Source: Bacteroidia bacterium (GTDB lineage Bacteria; Bacteroidota; Bacteroidia; Flavobacteriales; Flavobacteriaceae). Taken from it: 64,000 nucleotides of DNA. The number at the start of each line of letters is the position of its first letter. Within the stretch, counting starts at the first letter, position 1. Both the position numbers and the translations under genes were made by a program. The stretch lies in the NCBI GenBank assembly GCA_030431695.1, contig JAUIIU010000007.1, forward strand, positions 1 to 64,000, written 5' to 3'. This document shows, in pieces, positions 8,793-16,000 of this stretch. The notes below the pieces were generated by a model. The model had not been told where the DNA came from. It saw nothing but the letters and a program-made list of their open reading frames with translations, and made no database searches.

Positions 8793-8856
8793 TTAACGAG
8801 TGTTAACGAAGGTTAAGATAGCGTTAAAAGCTAAATATCTGCGTAACATATCTTTT
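8793..8856 (+). promoter_or_regulatory. Phased TTAA direct repeats next to a candidate promoter
   Basis: Four TTAA cores lie at 8793, 8803, 8813 and 8824, that is at 10, 10 and 11 base steps, each on the same face of the helix (TTAACG, TTAACG, TTAAGA, TTAAAA). A -7-like element TATCTTTT follows at 8849-8856, 21 bases after the last core, so that core sits at the -33 position. Direct repeats of this period just upstream of -33 are how OmpR/PhoB-type response regulators usually bind. The regulator is inferred, not seen. The target would be the small exported protein at 8923, with a leader of about 60 bases. Confidence 0.45.
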
Positions 8857-8922
8857 TTAGAGGCGTCTATAGTATAAATCATTCAGTCAATCAATTATTC
8901 ATTAATCTTAAAACGAACAACT

Positions 8923-9258
8923 ATGAAACGATTCAAATTGTTTTTACTAGCTCTAGGGCTCGTAGCCAGTACGTCGGCATTTGCCACGAATCCCGCTCCT
9001 ATCAGTGAAGGAACTGAGACTTCCAAAGAACTTAAGAAATTGCTAAATGGTCCTGAATTCATCGTTGAGCATGATATGCACGCCGAAGTGCTATTCACCA
9101 TTACCGATGATAAAGAGATCAAAGTGCTCTCCGTGGCTTCAGACAACACAGAACTTGTGAACTATGTAAAGTCACGATTGAACAAGGAAACGCTTGATAG
9201 CGAACTGGAAACAGGAAAGCAATACCTGGTACCTTTCAAGATCAAGGCAGAGAAATAG
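8923..9258 (+). CDS. Small exported protein, function unknown
   Basis: Protein of 111 residues with a clear Sec signal peptide (MKRFKLFLLALGLVASTSAFA) and a mature part of about 88 residues. The mature part reads ELKKLLNGPEF, AEVLFTITDDKEIKVLSV, VKSRLNKETL and GKQYLVPFKIKAE. The strand-helix-strand order and the closing LVPFKI strand resemble the small TonB C-terminal-like fold, but I see no diagnostic residue and assign no function. The gene stands alone between two terminators, behind the phased TTAA array, so it is a single-gene unit that may be strongly and specifically regulated. Similar small secreted proteins are common in flavobacteria. Confidence 0.8.
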   Translation: MKRFKLFLLALGLVASTSAFATNPAPISEGTETSKELKKLLNGPEFIVEHDMHAEVLFTITDDKEIKVLSVASDNTELVNYVKSRLNKETLDSELETGKQYLVPFKIKAEK

Positions 9259-9275
9259 AAAAATTTTTTCTGAAG

Positions 9276-9304
9276 AACCCCGGTCTAATCAACCGGGGTT
9301 TTTT
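9276..9304 (+). terminator. Rho-independent terminator
   Basis: Nine-pair stem AACCCCGGT / ACCGGGGTT with loop CTAATCA, followed by TTTT, placed 18 bases after the small exported protein's stop. Confidence 0.9.
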
Positions 9305-9315
9305 ATTTTCGTAGT

Positions 9316-9714
9316 ATGGATAAAGCTAAAAACCATGCCCTTATCAGCGACCTGATCATTCTCGCCAAAGCCGATGAGAAGATCATGGCCTCCGAATATG
9401 ATTTCATCCTTCGGATCGCGGAAAGGATGGACGTTTCCCAGGAGGAAGTGGATCAACTGATCAAGAATCCATTACCATCCTTACCACTGGTTTCAGAAAT
9501 AGAACGGATCACACACTTCCATAAACTGATCTTGCTGATGAACGTCGACTGGGAAGCTCATAAAAAGGAGGTAGAAGTTCTTCGGAATTTCGGACTCAAA
9601 CTCGGAATTCGGCCTGCTGCTATCGATAGGATCATGGCTCGCACCCAGGAATACGAGAACCGGGTGATCCCTTCCGAAGAATTGATCAAGATCTTTCAGA
9701 CCTACTACAACTAA
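9316..9714 (+). CDS. TerB-like (tellurite-resistance B fold) protein
   Basis: Cytoplasmic all-helical protein of 132 residues. LIILAKADEKIMASEYDFI followed by IAERMDVSQEEVDQLI is the opening of TerB/DjlA-type domains, where acidic residues in the first helix pair (AKADEKI) usually bind a metal. The second half repeats a similar helix pattern ending in a 'RVIPSEELIKIFQTYYN' tail. TerB domains take part in membrane-associated stress complexes, but a lone TerB-like protein has no settled role and no other ter gene is nearby. The start ATG comes 12 bases after the preceding terminator, so its promoter must overlap the upstream gene's end or transcription reads through. Confidence 0.75.
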   Translation: MDKAKNHALISDLIILAKADEKIMASEYDFILRIAERMDVSQEEVDQLIKNPLPSLPLVSEIERITHFHKLILLMNVDWEAHKKEVEVLRNFGLKLGIRPAAIDRIMARTQEYENRVIPSEELIKIFQTYYN

Positions 9715-9788
9715 GATCTTCACCAGAATAGGACTAAATGTCTCGAAAAGAGACAAAAAGACAGTTATAAAACAGTTTTATCGGTCAT

Positions 9789-9821
9789 TTTGACCTGCGT
9801 TTGTATTTGGAATTTATTTTG
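9789..9821 (+). promoter_or_regulatory. Possible promoter of the Hsp20 gene
   Basis: TTTG at 9789-9792 and TATTTTG at 9815-9821 are separated by 22 bases. The second is one T short of the -7 consensus. It lies in the 148-base gap before the Hsp20 gene and would give a leader of about 35 bases. No CIRCE-type inverted repeat is visible. Confidence 0.35.
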
Positions 9822-9862
9822 CTGTAGAGTTAAAAAAGTTGAACTCATTAAAATAAATCGAT

Positions 9863-10291
9863 ATGAAAGTAGTTAAAAGAAATACAGGTTGGTTCCCATC
9901 CATTTTCGATGAACTTTTTACTGAAAACAGACTGGACGTGCCTAATTATGAAAACTTTAGCATACCGGCCGTAAATATTCAGGAAAATTTGACGAATTTT
10001 GTAATCGAACTGGCAGTGCCCGGTTTCAAGAAAGAAAATATTGCTATAGAAGTCGAAGAAAATGTACTGAAAGTATCCTCGGAAGTTACTTCCAAAACCG
10101 AAACTGAGGATGCTGATCGTAAATTCACACGAAAGGAATTTAACTTCAGAAACTTCTCGAGATCATTTACTCTCCCGGAAACGGTGGATGTTGAAAACAT
10201 TGTGGCTTCGTACGAGAACGGGATCCTCTCAGTGACGATTCCGAAGAAAGAAGAGGAGAAAGCCCTTAAGAGAATGGTTGAGATTTCATAA
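9863..10291 (+). CDS. Hsp20/alpha-crystallin small heat shock protein
   Basis: ATP-independent holdase chaperone of 142 residues. The alpha-crystallin domain runs from about residue 35 (PAVNIQENLTNFVIELAVPG) through KKENIAIEVEENVLKVS and FSRSFTLPETVDVENIVASY to ENGILSVTIPKKEE. The A-x-x-x-N-G-I/V-L motif is intact as ASYENGILSVTIPK. The short N-terminal arm begins MKVVKRNTGWFPSIFDELF, typical of flavobacterial members. The C-terminal tail is very short and lacks a clear I-x-I motif. It is a single-gene unit closed by a strong terminator; heat or other stress induction is expected from the family but no operator is visible. Confidence 0.96.
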   Translation: MKVVKRNTGWFPSIFDELFTENRLDVPNYENFSIPAVNIQENLTNFVIELAVPGFKKENIAIEVEENVLKVSSEVTSKTETEDADRKFTRKEFNFRNFSRSFTLPETVDVENIVASYENGILSVTIPKKEEEKALKRMVEIS

Positions 10292-10324
10292 TTGAAATTT
10301 AATTTGGTTAGTTAGTTGAAAACG

Positions 10325-10361
10325 ACCGCGTGCTACTCAATCGGCACGCGGTTATTTTTTT
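10325..10361 (+). terminator. Rho-independent terminator after Hsp20
   Basis: Nine-pair stem ACCGCGTGC / GCACGCGGT with a ten-base loop, followed by TATTTTTTT. The 190 bases between here and the rluF stop hold one repeat-like element (10452-10497) and no gene that I can support. Confidence 0.9.
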
Positions 10362-10451
10362 ATATACTATTCAAAAGGATCAACATCTTCCTTCATGGCT
10401 TTAAAGAAACGATAAAGGAAACGACTTAAGAAATGTTGGAATTAATAAGTT

Positions 10452-10497
10452 GAGATTCTTCGCTTCGCTCTGAATGACAATTGGAATTTAATTCAGA
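10452..10497 (+). repeat. Repeat-like palindromic element in the Hsp20-rluF gap
   Basis: GAGATTCTTCGCTTCGCTC followed by TGAATGACA has the look of short dispersed elements often seen between genes in Bacteroidota. Its reverse reads TGTCATTCAGAGCGAAGCGAAG. It is followed by an inverted repeat, TCTGAAT (10469-10475) and ATTCAGA (10491-10497), separated by 15 bases. It lies between two convergent units. No second copy was found in this window, so the family assignment rests on general recall. Confidence 0.4.
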
Positions 10498-10552
10498 ATG
10501 AAGAATACCACAATCGATATATTACGATTTTCATAAATTCAAGGTAATAAAC

Positions 10553-11326
10553 CTAATTCTTCCTCCTCCGCCTACCACCGGTAGACTTCTCCCGCTCAGC
10601 CTGGGGGACATTGCTGGAATCTGAGACAGCATTTTGGAGACCTCGGACCTCTTCCGAAGTAAGATCCCGCCATTCTCCTGTCTTGAGTTTACCCAATTCA
10701 ATGTTCATAATCCGGGTGCGTTTTAAAGAAACTACCTCGTATTCCAAATATTCACACATCCTGCGGATCTGACGGTTAAGTCCTTGCACCAGAACGATCC
10801 TGAATACAAACCGACTCATTTGTTCGACCTCGCATTTCTTGGTTACTGTATCCAGTATTGGAATACCATTGCCCATTCGCTTGATGAACTCATCGGTTAT
10901 CGGCCGATTCACCCTAACCACGTACTCTTTTTCGTGCCTGTTACCTGCGCGCAGGATCTTGTTCACTATATCCCCGTCGTTTGTCATCAGCAGCAGGCCT
11001 TCGCTGGGCTTGTCCAGCCGACCAACGTGAAATATCCGCTCTTCGTGGTTGATGAAATCCACCACATTCCCGGGGATGCGCCGGTCTGTAGTACAGGTGA
11101 TCCCCACAGGTTTGTTCAATGCGATATAAACGAGGTTTTCTTTTTGCTGAATGGACTTTCCCTTAACTCTGATGTCATCTCCCGGCATAGCCCGATCACC
11201 GAGTGTGGCGACTTTACCGTTGATGGTAACCTGCCCGGCTTCAATAAGGTTGTCCGCCTTACGACGGGAGCAATAGCCACTGTCGCTAATTGCCTTATTG
11301 ATTCGGATGGAGTCGGGATGATTCAT
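10553..11326 (-). CDS. rluF: 23S rRNA pseudouridine synthase, RluF-type
   Basis: Isomerises a uridine of 23S rRNA (position 2604 in E. coli numbering for RluF). The protein has 257 residues. An S4 RNA-binding domain comes first (INKAISDSGYCSRRKADNLIE, VTINGKVATLGD). The RsuA/RluB/E/F catalytic domain follows with LNKPVGITCTTDRRIPGN, the catalytic Asp in HVGRLDKPSEGLLLMTNDG, and QGLNRQIRRMCEYL. The CTTD and LDTVTKKCEV segments point to RluF rather than RluB/E. The C-terminus is a basic tail (GGRRRRKN). It follows the secreted 136-residue protein by one base, so it is the last gene of a uvrB operon. Confidence 0.92.
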   Translation of the reverse strand: MNHPDSIRINKAISDSGYCSRRKADNLIEAGQVTINGKVATLGDRAMPGDDIRVKGKSIQQKENLVYIALNKPVGITCTTDRRIPGNVVDFINHEERIFHVGRLDKPSEGLLLMTNDGDIVNKILRAGNRHEKEYVVRVNRPITDEFIKRMGNGIPILDTVTKKCEVEQMSRFVFRIVLVQGLNRQIRRMCEYLEYEVVSLKRTRIMNIELGKLKTGEWRDLTSEEVRGLQNAVSDSSNVPQAEREKSTGGRRRRKN

Positions 11327-11327
11327 A

Positions 11328-11738
11328 TCAAATTCCGTCTTTACAGATTTTTCCGTCTAAACGAATAGTTTCACTGTTCAGGGTTAATGACGACGTAAAC
11401 AGAAAACAGTTGTCCTGAATTTCCAGTAAGGAGACCTTAATTCCACCGGCGGCATCGATCTCTTTCTCAATTTCACCATAGTTTGAACTGCTTGGATCTC
11501 CAGTAAGTATATAGGAACAATCATCTGTCCATTCGATCATGACCTTGATCGGCTCCATATTCTCATAATATTCCTCCTGGAAATCCGGATAACGGACAAT
11601 GTCATATCTCAGCATCCTTCCATATACTTCTCCTTCAATAGTAAACGTCCCCAATTTGAAATCCTCACAAGTGAGTTCCTGGGCTGATGCTCCCATCGAG
11701 AACATCGTCAAAATAAATATTCCTATTAGGTTTCTCAT
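11328..11738 (-). CDS. Secreted protein, function unknown
   Basis: Protein of 136 residues with a signal peptide (MRNLIGIFILTMFSMGASAQ). The mature part contains four Cys (TCEDF, DDCSYIL, DNCFLF, KICKDGI), an even number that could form two disulfides in the periplasm. Text such as TFTIEGEVYGRMLRYDIVR, EWTDDCSYILTG and SLTLNSETIRLDGKICK suggests a small beta-barrel or lipocalin-like fold, but this is only an impression. Its ATG overlaps the uvrB stop by four bases (ATGA), so it is translationally coupled to uvrB, which is an odd partner for a secreted protein. Confidence 0.75.
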   Translation of the reverse strand: MRNLIGIFILTMFSMGASAQELTCEDFKLGTFTIEGEVYGRMLRYDIVRYPDFQEEYYENMEPIKVMIEWTDDCSYILTGDPSSSNYGEIEKEIDAAGGIKVSLLEIQDNCFLFTSSLTLNSETIRLDGKICKDGI

Positions 11739-13732
11739 ACTTCTTCCAATTGTTTCTGAAGCGATTTGATCTTATCCCTCAACTTTGCTGCCATCATAAA
11801 ATCGAGTTCTTTGGCCGCTTTTTCCATCTCCTTGCGCGTATCCCTGATCTTCTTTTCGATCTGGGGTTTGGTCAGGTACAGGTTCTCAGGTTCTGCCGCA
11901 AGCGCTTCGGCAGTGTCGAAGGTGAATCGCTCGGTCTTTTTCGACGTTAATGCGTTTTCAAGTGACTTTTTAATAGCCGATGGAGTGATATTGTTCTCCT
12001 GGTTGTAGGCGATCTGCTTTTCCCTACGGTAATTGGTTCCGTCAATGGTGGCCTGCATACTCCTCGTGATCTTATCGGCGTACATAATCGCCTTGCCGTT
12101 AATATGGCGGGCAGCCCGTCCAACGGTCTGTGTCAGGGAGCGGTGACTTCGTAGAAAACCTTCCTTATCCGCATCCAGGATAGCCACCAGGGACACTTCA
12201 GGAAGATCAAGACCTTCTCTCAGCAGGTTAACCCCAACGAGTACATCAAACAGCCCCAACCGGAGATCCTGCATGATCTCCACACGTTCCAGGGTATCTA
12301 CATCGCTGTGGATGTAGCGGGATCTCACCTGGATCCTCGCGAGATACTTTGTGAGTTCTTCAGCCATTCTCTTGGTGAGGGTTGTAACGAGTACGCGTTC
12401 ATCCTTTTCAACCCTTTGCTGAATTTCTTCCAGTAGGTCATCGATCTGGTTCAAACTTGGACGAACCTCGATCGGTGGGTCCAGTAATCCTGTTGGTCGA
12501 ATTATCTGTTCAACGTAAACTCCACCTGTCTTTTCCATTTCATAGTCAGCCGGCGTCGCACTAACATAGATCACCTGGTTCTGCAGGGCTTCAAATTCTT
12601 CGAATTTCAACGGGCGGTTGTCCATCGCGGCGGGCAGTCGGAAGCCATACTCCACCAGGTTTTCCTTCCTGGACCGGTCACCGCCATACATAGCACTCAC
12701 CTGTGGGATGGATACGTGACTTTCATCCACAACCATCAGGTAATCATCCGGAAAATAGTCAAGCAGGCAGAACGGCCTTGTACCGGGTTTTCGCTGATCC
12801 AGGTAGCGCGAATAATTTTCAATTCCGCTGCAATACCCAAGTTCCCGTATCATCTCCAGGTCGAAATTGGTACGTTCCTCCAGTCGTTTTGCCTCAAGGT
12901 GCTTGCCGATATCTTTGAAATAATCGATCTGCTTCACCAGGTCATCCTGAATCTCCCGGATAGCATTCTGAAGTATGTCCGGAGATGTCACGAACATATT
13001 GGCCGGGTAGATGTTTAGTCGGTCGTATTTCTCGATCACCTCGTTGGTTTGAGGGTTGAAGGCCTCGATCTCCTCGATCTCATCTCCAAAAAAATGTATC
13101 CTGAAGGCGTCGTCGGCATAACCGGGATAGACATCAAGCGTATCGCCTTTGATCCTGAACCGGCCATTGTGGAACTCTGCTTCGGTCCTTGAATACAAGG
13201 ACTGGACTAACATATGAAGTAATTTGGTCCGGGAAATGATCTGTCCCTGCTCAAGGTGTATGACATTTTTCTGAAATTCCACCGGGTTCCCGATACCGTA
13301 CAGGCAGGAAACCGAAGCCACCACGATTACATCACGACGTCCCGACAACAGGGATGAAGTTGTGCTCAAACGGAGTTTTTCGATCTCCTCATTGATCGAC
13401 AGGTCTTTTTCAATATAAGTTCCGCTGGTTGGAATATACGCCTCGGGCTGGTAGTAGTCGTAATACGACACGAAATACTCCACGGCGTTGTTCGGGAAGA
13501 ATTGTTTGAACTCGGAGTACAGCTGTGCTGCCAGGGTCTTATTGTGTGCGAGAACCAGGGTCGGTTTCTGAACCTGTTCCACAACATTAGCCACGGTAAA
13601 GGTTTTACCACTACCCGTAACTCCTAACAAGGTTTGATATTTTTCTCCCGAATCAATAGCCTCCACCAAAGCCTCTATGGCTTCCGGCTGGTCCCCCGTG
13701 GGGCTAAAATCTGAAACGATCTCGAATTTCAT
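11735..13732 (-). CDS. uvrB: Excinuclease ABC subunit B
   Basis: Damage-verification helicase-like subunit of nucleotide excision repair, about 665 residues, the usual length. ATG at 13732 (MKFEIVSDFSPTGDQPEAI) is chosen over the upstream start in the ORF track because it matches the conserved N-terminus. Walker A is GVTGSGKT (about 37-44). The beta-hairpin that probes DNA carries YYDYYQPEAYIP, motif II is VVDESHVSIPQ, motifs V-VI are REGLDLPEVSLV and QTVGRAARH, and the C-terminal UVR domain reads LDFMMAAKLRDKIKSLQKQLEE. uvrA and uvrC are not in the window. It heads an operon with a small secreted protein and rluF. Confidence 0.97.
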   Translation of the reverse strand: MKFEIVSDFSPTGDQPEAIEALVEAIDSGEKYQTLLGVTGSGKTFTVANVVEQVQKPTLVLAHNKTLAAQLYSEFKQFFPNNAVEYFVSYYDYYQPEAYIPTSGTYIEKDLSINEEIEKLRLSTTSSLLSGRRDVIVVASVSCLYGIGNPVEFQKNVIHLEQGQIISRTKLLHMLVQSLYSRTEAEFHNGRFRIKGDTLDVYPGYADDAFRIHFFGDEIEEIEAFNPQTNEVIEKYDRLNIYPANMFVTSPDILQNAIREIQDDLVKQIDYFKDIGKHLEAKRLEERTNFDLEMIRELGYCSGIENYSRYLDQRKPGTRPFCLLDYFPDDYLMVVDESHVSIPQVSAMYGGDRSRKENLVEYGFRLPAAMDNRPLKFEEFEALQNQVIYVSATPADYEMEKTGGVYVEQIIRPTGLLDPPIEVRPSLNQIDDLLEEIQQRVEKDERVLVTTLTKRMAEELTKYLARIQVRSRYIHSDVDTLERVEIMQDLRLGLFDVLVGVNLLREGLDLPEVSLVAILDADKEGFLRSHRSLTQTVGRAARHINGKAIMYADKITRSMQATIDGTNYRREKQIAYNQENNITPSAIKKSLENALTSKKTERFTFDTAEALAAEPENLYLTKPQIEKKIRDTRKEMEKAAKELDFMMAAKLRDKIKSLQKQLEEV

Positions 13733-13752
13733 TATAGCTGGGTCGTAAGCGG

Positions 13753-13784
13753 CAAAAATACGCAATTTTCAACCGCTTGACAAC
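13753..13784 (-). promoter_or_regulatory. Promoter of uvrB operon
   Basis: On the minus strand GTTG (13784-13781) and TATTTTTG (13760-13753) are 20 bases apart. The second is an exact TAnnTTTG. The predicted start of transcription near 13747 gives a leader of about 15 bases before the chosen uvrB ATG, which also supports that start over the upstream one at 13765. Confidence 0.55.
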
Positions 13785-13791
13785 GTACAGC

Positions 13792-14655
13792 CTAACCGTT
13801 TCTCGGTTTCATTTCCATATTGATCTTGATCTCATCATCCACGATCATACGAATGAAATAGGACTTGTCCGTGTACACTTCAGCATCAAACTTGAACTCA
13901 AATTCATGCTCTCCTGCCGTTACGGACGGGTCGTTGTAAAGTTCCCTCACTATCCGGTCCTCATCATCGAACATCGCAATGGTCACCCTGGCGCCACTTA
14001 AAGAACGAAATTTGAACCTGCTGGTAATAGCCCGTTGGATCAGGCCGTCATCGTGATAGTTGGTAAGATAATCATCCGGGTCGTATTCAGGAACGGGAAC
14101 CTCAAGGAGATCAGCTACGAAGGTCTTCAGCTCTGTTGCCGCCACCATGTCGAATCCACTGATGGTGTTCAGATGTTGTTCGTCGGTAAGCGTCCAGATA
14201 GCATACTGTCCCAGCGTGTTGTACATTTGGGCTCTTTCAATTTCAGCAGTGAGACTGGCGAGGTCACCGGTAGCCACTTCTCCCACTGTGAATTTGGAAT
14301 TACTGTTGGAGGCAGACAGAATTTGTTGTGTACACATGGCATAGGCCTCATGCCTTTTCTTTTCGTTTGGGGCAAGGGCGATCATTTCCTCCTTGGTTAC
14401 GATCACATCCTGTACATCCGGGCTGTGCAATTGCAAACCGTTTGGAATCCTGATCGAGACGGGTTCCGATCTAAGGTTTCGAAGTTCAATAACAACAGGC
14501 TTTAAATAATGGGAGCTTTCAGGATTTCCTGTAATGGCTACATCTACGTACCCTTTTTCAAGGGCAGCGTTCAGGTCGAAGGTTGGTTCAACTGAAGGTT
14601 TCCTGGTTGCCGCTATCGAAAGCACGGCAAGAACCAGGATGATGGTGTTTTTCAA
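13792..14655 (-). CDS. Exported protein, function unknown
   Basis: Protein of 287 residues with an N-terminal signal (MKNTIILVLAVLSIAAT). I do not recognise a named family. The first half contains an Ig-like beta segment (KPVVIELRNLRSEPVSIRIPNGLQL) and a helical part with two Cys-Thr/Ala motifs (AYAMCTQQIL). The middle reads YNTLGQYAIWTLTDEQHLNTISG, and the last third is beta-rich (RVTIAMFDDEDRIVRELYNDP, EFEFKFDAEVYTDKSYFIRM), like an FlgD/Fn3-type domain with the pattern of 'x-x-v-r-x-l-y' plus 'G-x-h-x-f-x-w'. It is transcribed alone, followed by the uvrB promoter. Calling it an extracytoplasmic beta-sandwich protein is an inference from pattern. Confidence 0.7.
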   Translation of the reverse strand: MKNTIILVLAVLSIAATRKPSVEPTFDLNAALEKGYVDVAITGNPESSHYLKPVVIELRNLRSEPVSIRIPNGLQLHSPDVQDVIVTKEEMIALAPNEKKRHEAYAMCTQQILSASNSNSKFTVGEVATGDLASLTAEIERAQMYNTLGQYAIWTLTDEQHLNTISGFDMVAATELKTFVADLLEVPVPEYDPDDYLTNYHDDGLIQRAITSRFKFRSLSGARVTIAMFDDEDRIVRELYNDPSVTAGEHEFEFKFDAEVYTDKSYFIRMIVDDEIKINMEMKPRNG

Positions 14656-14750
14656 ATTTTCAAATATTAGTTATATGAAAAACGGAAAAATCAGTAAAAT
14701 AGTGTAATTAGGGTATGGAAGGGCTATTCAGAATTACATAAAAGCGCTCC

Positions 14751-15275
14751 TTAATTTTTATTACTCCACTGGTGGGTAAGCAGTTGTAACGCTTCCTGCA
14801 CCCCGTCGAAGTATTCCTTCTTCTTAAACCTAGGGATCATTACAGAATCGATCATCCTTTCGCAGAACTCATCACTTATTACCTTTTCTGTTCCCAGGCC
14901 GGTAGCAATGGCCGTTCTTCCAAGGGAATCGGAGATTGCTATAAAAAGTCCGTTATCCTTTTTGTTTTTCCCCACACCCCAATGATTGGCGAGATCGGTC
15001 GCGTAGATCATCATATTGTTATAAGGCCGGATGTCCTTTATGGTGAGAATTGCTATTTCGTTAGAGGTTTGAAACTCGAACTCTTCAATAAAGGATTCCA
15101 ACTGGTTTTCTTCAACCTCACTAAAAAGATCCTCCATATCCGTTACGTAGCCAAATGGTTCCGGGAAATCGGTGCTGCCTGTTTTTGTATCTGCACATCC
15201 CATCACCACCACTACGGTCAGTATCCATAAACTGAACTTCAAGGCCTTCTTTTTAAGAGTTTTAGAACAGGTCAT
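14751..15275 (-). CDS. TPM-domain lipoprotein
   Basis: Protein of about 174 residues. After a basic stretch and a hydrophobic helix comes the lipobox VVVMGC, so the mature protein should be lipid-anchored outside the cytoplasm. The TPM domain follows: GYVTDMEDLFSEVEENQLESFI, NEIAILTIKDIRPYNNMMIYA, NHWGVGKNKKDNGLFIAIS and the late YFDGVQEALQLL helix. TPM domains (TLP18.3/Psb32/MOLO-1) have been linked to phosphatase activity or to assembly roles in membranes. ATG at 15275 is chosen because it lies one base after the upstream gene's TAA; the longer start (15293) overlaps that gene. It is probably co-expressed with the DUF4405 protein. Confidence 0.85.
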   Translation of the reverse strand: MTCSKTLKKKALKFSLWILTVVVVMGCADTKTGSTDFPEPFGYVTDMEDLFSEVEENQLESFIEEFEFQTSNEIAILTIKDIRPYNNMMIYATDLANHWGVGKNKKDNGLFIAISDSLGRTAIATGLGTEKVISDEFCERMIDSVMIPRFKKKEYFDGVQEALQLLTHQWSNKN

Positions 15276-15276
15276 T

Positions 15277-15879
15277 TTAATTTGTCGGTTCATATTTCGC
15301 GACCAGTACTCTCACTCGGTCCATCTCGAATCCATACTGATTTCTCAGTTTTCCCAGCTTTGTTTCTGCTGAAGTGGTCTCGGGGAGCCCCAATTCAGCT
15401 AAAATATAGGATACGGGTACTCCTGTTTTGTCCCGGAGCTCACTGAGGGTCATGGATCCGTCTATATCACTTTCAGCTTCCGATGTGTGCATTTGATGAT
15501 TTTCCTCTGTCCTGTTTCCTTCGGAATTCTCAATCGGGGATAACAATGGAGAAACGGCCAGGGCAGCAATTGCCAGCACCGCAACAAAACCCAAAAGGGC
15601 TCTTCTTCCGGATGCGATCTTTTTTCTTCCCTTGATGAGATTTACGATCCAATTCCAGTGAAGAAATAGGTGGATGACCAGAATACCTAGGAACCCTATG
15701 GCAATATAGAAATGAATATCGCCCCAGTCGTGCCGACCCAGTCCCCAGATCGTACTGGAATGCCCGCTTCCGGGTGGTAGAAGATAGTGAAGGAGCACCC
15801 CTGTGGTTACCAGGAACAGGAATAATACGAATGCCAGGCTGTCGGTAATGAAATTTTTCCTTGATCTTTTCATATTCAA
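15277..15879 (-). CDS. DUF4405 membrane protein with C-terminal cytoplasmic-type helical domain
   Basis: Protein of 200 residues. Three hydrophobic segments are visible: AFVLFLFLVTTGVLLHYLL, HFYIAIGFLGILVIHLFLHW and LLGFVAVLAIAALAV. They contain His at positions typical of a b-type haem four-helix bundle (LLHYLLPP, HDWGDIHFY, VIHLFLHW), as in DUF4405 proteins. After an acidic linker comes a small domain, SMTLSELRDKTGVPVSYILAEL then KLGKLRNQYGFEMDRVR, which in other proteins follows redox membrane modules. A haem-binding electron-transfer role is an inference. A perfect palindrome lies 67 bases upstream of the start, near a weak -7 element (TATCTTTT at 15911-15918). Confidence 0.8.
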   Translation of the reverse strand: MNMKRSRKNFITDSLAFVLFLFLVTTGVLLHYLLPPGSGHSSTIWGLGRHDWGDIHFYIAIGFLGILVIHLFLHWNWIVNLIKGRKKIASGRRALLGFVAVLAIAALAVSPLLSPIENSEGNRTEENHQMHTSEAESDIDGSMTLSELRDKTGVPVSYILAELGLPETTSAETKLGKLRNQYGFEMDRVRVLVAKYEPTN

Positions 15880-15946
15880 TGAATTAGATGCCTCAATATC
15901 TTGAAGCTCAAAAAGATAAAGGTACTGCCGAACGTGATCTTAATTC

Positions 15947-15960
15947 ATGACCGAGGTCAT
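15947..15960 (-). promoter_or_regulatory. Perfect palindrome ATGACC-GA-GGTCAT upstream of the DUF4405 gene
   Basis: A 14-base perfect inverted repeat lies 68-81 bases upstream of the DUF4405 start. A -7-like TATCTTTT (minus strand, 15918-15911) puts its centre roughly 45 bases upstream of the expected transcription start, a usual place for a dimeric activator of the CRP/FNR type. The binding protein is not known. Confidence 0.4.
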
Positions 15961-16000
15961 TGCCGGTGGTATTATTTGGAAATTTCTCGAGGATAGGAAG

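Noticed and set aside
10368-10436. Short minus-strand reading frame (SRFLYRFFKAMKEDVDPFE) in the Hsp20-rluF gap
   Set aside because: It reads only 23 codons between stops with no start codon of its own. It could be the tail of a decayed gene, but this is too short to support.
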